Assembly (NCBI GenBank): GCA_022376925.1
Contig: JAIOJX010000031.1
Coordinates: forward strand, 138,092,854-138,156,853
Direction of reading: 5' to 3'
DNA length: 64,000 nucleotides
DNA from: Tragulus kanchil
Lineage: Eukaryota; Chordata; Mammalia; Artiodactyla; Tragulidae
The notes beneath the pieces are model-generated. The model made no database searches. It was not told where the DNA came from and saw only the letters and a list, made by a program, of their open reading frames with translations. A program made the position numbers and the translations under genes. Shown piece after piece: positions 56,898 to 64,000 of this stretch (positions are counted from its first letter, which is position 1; every line of letters starts with the position of its first letter).

Positions 56898-57122
56898 GGC
56901 TTCCCAGGTGGCGCTAGTGGTAAAAGAACCTGCCTGCAGATGCAGGAGACCTAAGAGTCACAGTTTTGATTCCTCCTCGGTCAGGAAGGTCCCTTGGAGG
57001 AAAGAATGGCAACCCACTCCAGTATTCTTGCTTGGAGAATTCCATGGACAGAGAAGCCTGGCAGGCTGCCGTCCACAGGGTTGCACAGAGTTGGATACGA
57101 CTGAACCAACTTTGTACACAAG
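56898..57122 (+). mobile_element. Bov-tA SINE with perfect target-site duplication (copy at 58043-58267)
   Basis: GGCTTCCCAGGTGGCGCTAG head, a GATTCCTCCTCGGTCAGG segment, ACCCACTCCAGTATTCTTG and GTTGGATACGACTGAACCAA end. CATATACTTTAAACA occurs at 56883-56897 and 57123-57137 exactly. It sits between two LTRs. Confidence 0.93.
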
Positions 57123-57232
57123 CATATACTTTAAACACCAAGAGATATTGTTATTTTATTTTTTTTTATTTCTTCAGTTTTCATTTATAGTTAAGAATAC
57201 ACTTACCTTTCTGCTGTTTATCATTCCTTCTG

Positions 57233-57674
57233 TTGCAGGAAGTGTTGCGGGAGTGGGCGGGGAGCCCTTCCAGGGCCTGAAAGGGGACTTTGGTCTAACA
57301 CTCGGAAACGAACTGTTCAAAGAAAGACATGTGCTGACAAAGCAAGAGGTTTTATTGAGAAGGGGCACCCAGCAGAGAACAGCTGGGTAAGGGACCCCAG
57401 GAGGACTGCTTTGCCACAGAACAGTGGCTCACAGTCTCAGGTTTTATGATGATGGGAATAGTCTGGCCAGTCATTCTAACTCAGGGTTCCTTACTGATGA
57501 CCGTCATCTTGTTCAGCCAAGATGGTTTCCAGCGAGGATGCTGGAAGGTGGAAGGACATGTGATGTCTCCTTTTGACCTTTCATAAATTCTGCCCATTAG
57601 TGGTGCCCTGTTAGGTCCGTTGGTGACGGCTTATTTGTTCCACTTTCCTTACCTGTTATAAAACAACTCAGAGC
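57233..57674 (-). mobile_element. Endogenous retroviral LTR, minus strand (copies at 58378-58815 and, partial, 59586-59931)
   Basis: The minus strand carries AATAAAACCTCTTGCTTTG with AATAAA at 57356-57351. A U5-like stretch follows, ending CTTCCTGCAACA at 57233. The other edge is where a CHR SINE adjoins (about 57674). No gag, pol or env frame is attached. The two further occurrences come from D20 and D21. Confidence 0.6.
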
Positions 57675-58815
57675 TTCCTGGTGGTCCAGTGGATAAAGAG
57701 TCCACCTTGCAGTGCAAGGTCGAGTTCGACCCAGCATCCTTCATTGTTGAAACTGGTGATTTCTAGCAGTGTCTCCCTCTCTAATAAACTTGATTCTCCT
57801 TTCACTTTGCCTCATGTGTGGAAATTCTTTTCCAACCCACACATGGACCACAGCATCCTTCATTGTTGAAAACTGGTGATTCATTTCAAAGTTCTGAACA
57901 AGTTTTTTTTTATTAATGTCCCCCCCCCCCCCCCACATGTCTTTATTGATGTTTTGGGGGAGTAGATTATTTGGAGATCCTCACTCTATTTTGGAAGGGC
58001 TTCTCTCTCTCTTATATTTTAATTCCACATATACTTTAAACAGGCTTCCCAGGTGGCGCTAGTGGTAAAAGAACCTGCCTGCAGATGCAGGAGACCTAAG
58101 AGTCACAGTTTTGATTCCTCCTCGGTCAGGAAGGTCCCTTGGAGGAAAGAATGGCAACCCACTCCAGTATTCTTGCTTGGAGAATTCCATGGACAGAGAA
58201 GCCTGGCAGGCTGCCGTCCACAGGGTTGCACAGAGTTGGATACGACTGAACCAACTTTGTACACAAGCATATACTTTAAACACCAAGAGATATTGTTATT
58301 TTATTTTTTTTTATTTCTTCAGTTTTCATTTATAGTTAAGAATACACTTACCTTTCTGCTGTTTATCATTCCTTCTGTTGCAGGAAGTGTTGCGGGAGTG
58401 GGCGGGGAGCCCTTCCAGGGCCTGAAAGGGGACTTTGGTCTAACACTCGGAAACGAACTGTTCAAAGAAAGACATGTGCTGACAAAGCAAGAGGTTTTAT
58501 TGAGAAGGGGCACCCAGCAGAGAACAGCTGGGTAAGGGACCCCAGGAGGACTGCTTTGCCACAGAACAGTGGCTCACAGTCTCAGGTTTTATGATGATGG
58601 GAATAGTCTGGCCAGTCATTCTAACTCAGGGTTCCTTACTGATGACCGTCATCTTGTTCAGCCAAGATGGTTTCCAGCGAGGATGCTGGAAGGTGGAAGG
58701 ACATGTGATGTCTCCTTTTGACCTTTCATAAATTCTGCCCATTAGTGGTGCCCTGTTAGGTCCGTTGGTGACGGCTTATTTGTTCCACTTTCCTTACCTG
58801 TTATAAAACAACTCA

Positions 58816-59094
58816 GAGCTTCCCTGGTGGTCCAGTGGATAAAGAGTCCACCTTGCAGTGCAAGGGCTCGAGTTCGATCCCTGGCTGGGGAAGATCCCAA
58901 GCGCTGCATAGTGGCTAGACCGGTGTGTCCAATTACCAGCCAGCACTCTGGAGCGCATGTGCCCAGAGCCGGTGCTCTGCAATGGGAGAGGCCACTGCGA
59001 TGGGAGGTTGGCAGAGGCCAAAGAAGAAAGATGGACGAAAATAAATAAATAAACAATTTTTTTTAAAGGCCAAAATTAAAGAAAAAAAAAAAAA
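58816..59094 (+). mobile_element. CHR-1-related SINE adjoining the minus-strand LTR (copy at 59933-60211; head at 57672-57720)
   Basis: AGCTTCCCTGGTGGTCCAG head, B box GTTCGATCCC near 58872, GGCCACTGCGATGGGAGG body at 58991, AATAAATAAATAA and an AAGGCCAAAATTAAAG end with poly(A). No convincing target-site duplication was found. The 57672 occurrence is cut after about 50 bases by the D20 junction. Confidence 0.87.
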
Positions 59095-59485
59095 ACCCTC
59101 ACACAAATGGGTACTAAGGTGCCTGGCCAGGGCGGGCAGCTTCAGTGTGCTAACCCTAACACTTCTTGCATTACTGTACCTGCATCTTTAATAATGTTCC
59201 TTCTGTTTAAAAAACTCCTTTAGTGTTCCTTTTAGGCCCATTAGCTAGAAATGTATGCTCTCAGGTTTTGACTAAAAATATTTTTATCTTCATTTTGAAA
59301 GGTATTTTCATTGAGAATAGAATTTTATGGTGACGATTATTTTATTTGTGCTCTATGAAGATTCAATTGGACTGTCCTCTGGGATACCTAAATTTCTGTT
59401 GAAAAATTTCCCATCTTATTACTGTTCTTCTGAAAGTAACATCTCTTTTTTCTTCTGGCTGTTTTGTTTTGTTTTTCCTTTTTTT
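59095..59485. other. AT-rich single-copy DNA (image at 60212-60600)
   Basis: No recognisable repeat or exon. Contains T-rich runs. Confidence 0.45.
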
Positions 59486-60610
59486 TAAAAAAAAAAAAAT
59501 TATTATTTATTTGGCTGCATTGGGTTTTAGTTGTGGCACACAAGATCTTTTTGGTGGAGCTGGGACTTTGGTCTACAAACGCAAAAAGACATGTGCTGAC
59601 AAAGCAAGAGGTTTTATTGAGAAGGGGCACCCAGCAGAGAACAGCTGGGTAAGGGACCCCAGGAGGACTGCTTTGCCACAGAACAGTGGCTCACAGTCTC
59701 AGGTTTTATGATGATGGGAATAGTCTGGCCAGTCATTCTAACTCAGGGTTCCTTACTGATGACCGTCATCTTGTTCAGCCAAGATGGTTTCCAGCGAGGA
59801 TGCTGGAAGGTGGAAGGACATGTGATGTCTCCTTTTGACCTTTCATAAATTCTGCCCATTAGTGGTGCCCTGTTAGGTCCGTTGGTGACGGCTTATTTGT
59901 TCCACTTTCCTTACCTGTTATAAAACAACTCAGAGCTTCCCTGGTGGTCCAGTGGATAAAGAGTCCACCTTGCAGTGCAAGGGCTCGAGTTCGATCCCTG
60001 GCTGGGGAAGATCCCAAGCGCTGCATAGTGGCTAGACCGGTGTGTCCAATTACCAGCCAGCACTCTGGAGCGCATGTGCCCAGAGCCGGTGCTCTGCAAT
60101 GGGAGAGGCCACTGCGATGGGAGGTTGGCAGAGGCCAAAGAAGAAAGATGGACGAAAATAAATAAATAAACAATTTTTTTTAAAGGCCAAAATTAAAGAA
60201 AAAAAAAACCCTCACACAAATGGGTACTAAGGTGCCTGGCCAGGGCGGGCAGCTTCAGTGTGCTAACCCTAACACTTCTTGCATTACTGTACCTGCATCT
60301 TTAATAATGTTCCTTCTGTTTAAAAAACTCCTTTAGTGTTCCTTTTAGGCCCATTAGCTAGAAATGTATGCTCTCAGGTTTTGACTAAAAATATTTTTAT
60401 CTTCATTTTGAAAGGTATTTTCATTGAGAATAGAATTTTATGGTGACGATTATTTTATTTGTGCTCTATGAAGATTCAATTGGACTGTCCTCTGGGATAC
60501 CTAAATTTCTGTTGAAAAATTTCCCATCTTATTACTGTTCTTCTGAAAGTAACATCTCTTTTTTCTTCTGGCTGTTTTGTTTTGTTTTTCCTTTTTTTTA
60601 AAAAAAAAAA

Positions 60611-60808
60611 AATTATTATTTATTTGGCTGCATTGGGTTTTAGTTGTGGCACACAAGATCTTTTTTGGTGGAGCTGGAACTTCGCAATTGTGGCTCAAAG
60701 GCTTAGTTGCCCATGGCATGTGAGATATCAGTTCCCAGACTAGGATTGAACCTGCATCCTGTGCTCTGCAAGGTGGATTCTTAACCATTGGACCACCAAG
60801 GAAGTCCC
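60611..60808 (-). mobile_element. CHR-type SINE (copies at 61743-61940 and, truncated, 59494-59563)
   Basis: Minus-strand head GGGACTTCCTTGGTGGTCCA at 60808, B-box-like GGTTCAATCC near 60742-60751, ending AAATAAATAATAAT at 60611. The tail flank is a mixed poly(T)/poly(A) run. Confidence 0.83.
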
Positions 60809-60917
60809 TCCTTTGGCTGCTTTTAAGACTTTTCTTTGTCCTTGATTTTCAGCAGATTTAATATGGTGCAACTAAATGTGTTTTTCTTTTGTGTGTGTAT
60901 GTTTCTTTTTTAAAAGA

Positions 60918-61246
60918 TAATTTTATTTACTTATTTATTTTCTTTTTGGCCACACTGGATCTTTGTTGCTTTGGATGGACTTTCTCTAGTTGTGGCGAGT
61001 GGAGGCTACTCTTCATGGTGGTGAACAGGCTTTTCACTGTAGTGGCTTCTTTCTTTGCAGAGCACAGGCTCTAGGCACAGTCTTCAGTCTCTGTGACAAG
61101 CAGGCTCAGTAATTGCAGTTTGCAGGCTCTATAGCACAGGCTCAGTAGTTGTGGCATAGGGGCTTAGTTGTCCTGCAGCACGTAAGATCTTCCTGGATCA
61201 GAAATCAAACCCATATCGCCTGCATTGGCAGGTAGATTCTTATCCA
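60918..61246 (-). mobile_element. CHR-2 SINE, diverged (copy at 62050-62378)
   Basis: On the minus strand: a GATAAGAATCTACCTGCCAATGC segment at 61246, GGTTTGATTTCTGATCC, the CHR-2 internal ACTACTGAGCC repeats, and an AAATAAATAAGTAAATAA tail at 60918. The first bases of the head are lost. Confidence 0.8.
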
Positions 61247-62691
61247 TTTTGAAGTCTCAAAATGTGTTTTTCTTTATATTTATTGTTCATGGTATTCATC
61301 GGGTTCCTTGGATCTATGATGTACTTTCTATCATTCAATCATTTACCCTTCAAACAGTGCTGCTTTCCTTTTCTATCTTTTTCTCTAATTATGAAATTCC
61401 ATTTTTATGTATTTTTTTCCATATCTCATGCCACTTATTTTTTTTTTTAACTGAGTGCTAGGCATTGCCTATAAAAAAAATTACATAGATAATTTGAGAC
61501 CCTCCTGGTGTTACTTTTCTTCAGAGAGAATTTACTTTTGCCTCTAGCAGTTAGGTTGAGAATAGAATTTTATGGTGACGATTATTTTATTTGTGCTCTA
61601 TGAAGATTCAATTGGACTGTCCTCTGGGATACCTAAATTTCTGTTGAAAAATTTCCCATCTTATTACTGTTCTTCTGAAAGTAACATCTCTTTTTTCTTC
61701 TGGCTGTTTTGTTTTGTTTTTCCTTTTTTTTAAAAAAAAAAAAATTATTATTTATTTGGCTGCATTGGGTTTTAGTTGTGGCACACAAGATCTTTTTTGG
61801 TGGAGCTGGAACTTCGCAATTGTGGCTCAAAGGCTTAGTTGCCCATGGCATGTGAGATATCAGTTCCCAGACTAGGATTGAACCTGCATCCTGTGCTCTG
61901 CAAGGTGGATTCTTAACCATTGGACCACCAAGGAAGTCCCTCCTTTGGCTGCTTTTAAGACTTTTCTTTGTCCTTGATTTTCAGCAGATTTAATATGGTG
62001 CAACTAAATGTGTTTTTCTTTTGTGTGTGTATGTTTCTTTTTTAAAAGATAATTTTATTTACTTATTTATTTTCTTTTTGGCCACACTGGATCTTTGTTG
62101 CTTTGGATGGACTTTCTCTAGTTGTGGCGAGTGGAGGCTACTCTTCATGGTGGTGAACAGGCTTTTCACTGTAGTGGCTTCTTTCTTTGCAGAGCACAGG
62201 CTCTAGGCACAGTCTTCAGTCTCTGTGACAAGCAGGCTCAGTAATTGCAGTTTGCAGGCTCTATAGCACAGGCTCAGTAGTTGTGGCATAGGGGCTTAGT
62301 TGTCCTGCAGCACGTAAGATCTTCCTGGATCAGAAATCAAACCCATATCGCCTGCATTGGCAGGTAGATTCTTATCCATTTTGAAGTCTCCAAATGTTGT
62401 TTTCTTTATATTTATTGTTCATGGTATTCATCGGGTTCCTTGGATCTATGATGTACTTTCTATCATTCAATCATTTACCCTTCAAACAGTGCTGCTTTCC
62501 TTTTCTATCTTTTTCTCTAATTATGAAATTCCATTTTTATGTATTTTTTTCCATATCTCATGCCACTTATTTTTTTTTTTAACTGAGTGCTAGGCATTGC
62601 CTATAAAAAAAATTACATAGATAATTTGAGACCCTCCTGGTGTTACTTTTCTTCAGAGAGAATTTACTTTTGCCTCTAGCAGTTAGGTTGA

Positions 62692-63488
62692 ATAAATGCG
62701 GATTACAATAATCCAGTCTGAGTCTGAATTGGTTTAAAACCAAGTGTTAGTCTTCAGAGGAATCAGACTATTTCCATTTCACCTTTGTTCCTAGGTGTGG
62801 CTCTTCTGGGATGCTAATTGGAGCCCAGCACTGCTTATGAGTCAGCAAAGACGCCCTGGGAAGCTCTGAGCCCTTTAGCTCTGTGGCACTTATTAACTTT
62901 ATGGTTAATGCCTCAAAGAGGAGTTTGGCATAATGCTGGGTTCACTTCAGTGCTCCTATGTTTTCTCAGCCTCTTTAAGTCCTTGGTGTCTTCAAACAGC
63001 AACAAAAATGCTTGAATAAGCTTTTCATCTTGAAATATTTTTTTAATTATGGAAGGTTGCAAAATAGCATAGAGTTATCACATATCCTTTATCCATTTCC
63101 CCCTGACGTTTATGTCTTGCCTAACCTTGCTACATTTGAAAATCAATAAGTTAACATGGATACAATGCTATTAAGTAATCTGCAGACTTGATTCAGGTTT
63201 CATTGGGTGTTTCATGATGTCCTTTTTCTGTTCTAATACCTAATCCAGGGTACTACTTTATGTCTACCAGTCATGTCTACCGGTTACATGCTCTGTAACC
63301 ATTTTTCAGTCTTTTTTTGTTCTTCATAGCCTCGATAGGTCTGAAGAGTACTAGTCTAGCATTTTGTAAAGAATCTCTCAGTTTGGGCTTGCTGATGTTT
63401 TCTCATGAATAGACTGGATTGTTGTTTTGGAGGGAAGAATACCACAGATTCAAAGTACCCTTCTCATCCCATCCTATCAGAGGGCACA
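62692..63488. other. Single-copy intergenic DNA
   Basis: About 800 bases with no recognised exon or RNA gene. ATTATGGAAGGTTGCAAAATAG near 63047 is weakly L1-like. Nothing else is notable. Confidence 0.45.
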
Positions 63489-63560
63489 TGTTGTAGACTA
63501 AATGTTTGTATCCTCCCTAGATTAATATGCTGAAGTTTTAGCCCCCGAGGTAATGGTATT
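63489..63560 (+). mobile_element. ERVL-MaLR LTR 5' end, cut by the D23 junction
   Basis: TGTTGTAGACTAAATGTTTG, TATCCTCC, AATATGCTGAAGTTTTAGCCC and GAGGTAATGGTATT are the 5' end of an MST/MLT1-type LTR, where AATGGTATTAGG is expected next. Instead the text switches to CATCGGG of the duplicated block. Confidence 0.6.
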
Positions 63561-64000
63561 CATCGGGTTCCTTGGATCTATGATGTACTTTCTATCATTC
63601 AATCATTTACCCTTCAAACAGTGCTGCTTTCCTTTTCTATCTTTTTCTCTAATTATGAAATTCCATTTTTATGTATTTTTTTCCATATCTCATGCCACTT
63701 ATTTTTTTTTTTAACTGAGTGCTAGGCATTGCCTATAAAAAAAATTACATAGATAATTTGAGACCCTCCTGGTGTTACTTTTCTTCAGAGAGAATTTACT
63801 TTTGCCTCTAGCAGTTAGGTTGAATAAATGCGGATTACAATAATCCAGTCTGAGTCTGAATTGGTTTAAAACCAAGTGTTAGTCTTCAGAGGAATCAGAC
63901 TATTTCCATTTCACCTTTGTTCCTAGGTGTGGCTCTTCTGGGATGCTAATTGGAGCCCAGCACTGCTTATGAGTCAGCAAAGACGCCCCGGGGAAGCTCT

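Larger units (their letters stand above)
56610..58880. repeat. Direct duplication D20 (offset 1151 falling to 1145)
   Basis: Copy 1 is 56610 to about 57729 and copy 2 is 57761 to about 58880. The linker includes CAGCATCCTTCATTGTTG and AAACTGGTGAT, text whose true place is 56701-56729, again a misplaced block end. Offsets drift because the T run at about 56752 and CATTTCCAAAG versus CATTTCAAAG differ. Confidence 0.97.
58468..60680. repeat. Direct duplication D21 (offset 1117 bp)
   Basis: Copy 1 is 58468-59563 and copy 2 is about 59585-60680. The linker reads GACTTTGGTCTACAAACGC, a corrupted form of GACTTTGGTCTAACACTCGG that should precede copy 2 (58431). Poly(A) lengths differ strongly: 14 A near 59082 versus eight near 60200. 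Confidence 0.97.
60424..62691. repeat. Direct tandem duplication D22 (unit 1132 bp)
   Basis: Copy 1 is 60424 to about 61559 and copy 2 is 61556 to about 62691, joined at a shared GTTGA. GAGAATAGAATTTTATGG occurs three times (59309, 60426, 61558). The copies differ at GTCTCAAAATGTGTTTTTC versus GTCTCCAAATGTTGTTTTC (61255, 62387). Confidence 0.97.
62421..64000. repeat. Direct duplication D23 (offset 1132 bp), running off the window
   Basis: Bases from 62421 (ATGGTATTCATCGGG) recur from 63553 to the end of the window. This is the third occurrence of the block that first appears at 61289. A one-base indel is visible at the last line (GCCCTGGGAAG versus GCCCCGGGGAAG). The jump into copy 2 occurs at a shared ATGGTATT inside a MaLR LTR. 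Confidence 0.96.

Noticed and set aside
1..64000. A new class of biological tandem duplication or a satellite with a 1.1-kb unit
   Set aside because: The unit length is constant but the content is different every time, copies differ mainly by homopolymer indels, and several junctions contain degraded previews of neighbouring sequence. Assembly stutter explains all of this.

Overview
The window reads as nuclear DNA from a cetartiodactyl, almost certainly a ruminant. Three things point there: a long BovB LINE, several Bov-tA/Bov-A type SINEs, and many tRNA-derived SINEs of the CHR (Cetartiodactyla) group, alongside artiodactyl L1 3' ends, older MIR/L2/MaLR remnants and retroviral LTRs. The most numerous and best preserved SINE is a CHR-1-related form with an unusual 3' module, while Bov-A dimers are few. 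That is unlike cattle or sheep as I know them and makes a less-sampled ruminant lineage (for example a tragulid) worth testing; this is inference only. I found no protein-coding exon, tRNA/rRNA gene or CRISPR array I can support. The open frames over about 60 codons lie in SINEs, L1, BovB, LTRs or unremarkable intergenic DNA.

The dominant signal is structural. At least 23 times, a block of about 1.05-1.15 kb appears twice in direct orientation, the second copy starting 1.05-1.15 kb after the first. Successive events often overlap, so some stretches occur three times. Copies are nearly identical and differ mostly in homopolymer length. Several of the short linkers between copies hold a degraded version of the sequence that properly follows the first copy and/or precedes the second. 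About 25 kb (roughly 40%) of the window is therefore repeated and the collapsed locus is nearer 38-39 kb. I judge this to be failed merging of overlapping consensus blocks in a noisy long-read assembly, not biology.

Layout: 1-6.2 kb, MaLR LTR, SINE, L1 fragments and three duplications. 6.4-7.6 kb, a run of minus-strand SINEs with one nested insertion. 8.6-9.3 kb, a minus-strand LTR followed by a tandem array of tRNA T-arm-like modules. 9.3-20.4 kb, mostly single-copy DNA with MIR/L2/CHR elements and five duplications. 20.4-24.7 kb, L1 and SINE cluster without stutter. 24.7-28 kb, antisense L1 with Bov-tA. 28-35.2 kb, single-copy DNA with three duplications. 35.7-37.9 kb, sense L1 ORF2 with two SINE insertions. 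38.2-45.3 kb, Bov-tA, mariner-type hairpin and single-copy DNA. 45.4-46.1 kb, one SINE nested in another. 46.7-51.5 kb, antisense L1. 51.5-56.1 kb, antisense BovB carrying its 5' region and endonuclease domain but no reverse transcriptase part. 56.3-60.2 kb, two convergent LTRs with Bov-tA and SINE. 60.4-64 kb, CHR-2 elements and a MaLR 5' end.

Coordinates of old repeats are approximate to some tens of bases. Family names come from recognising consensus features by eye, not from a database search.
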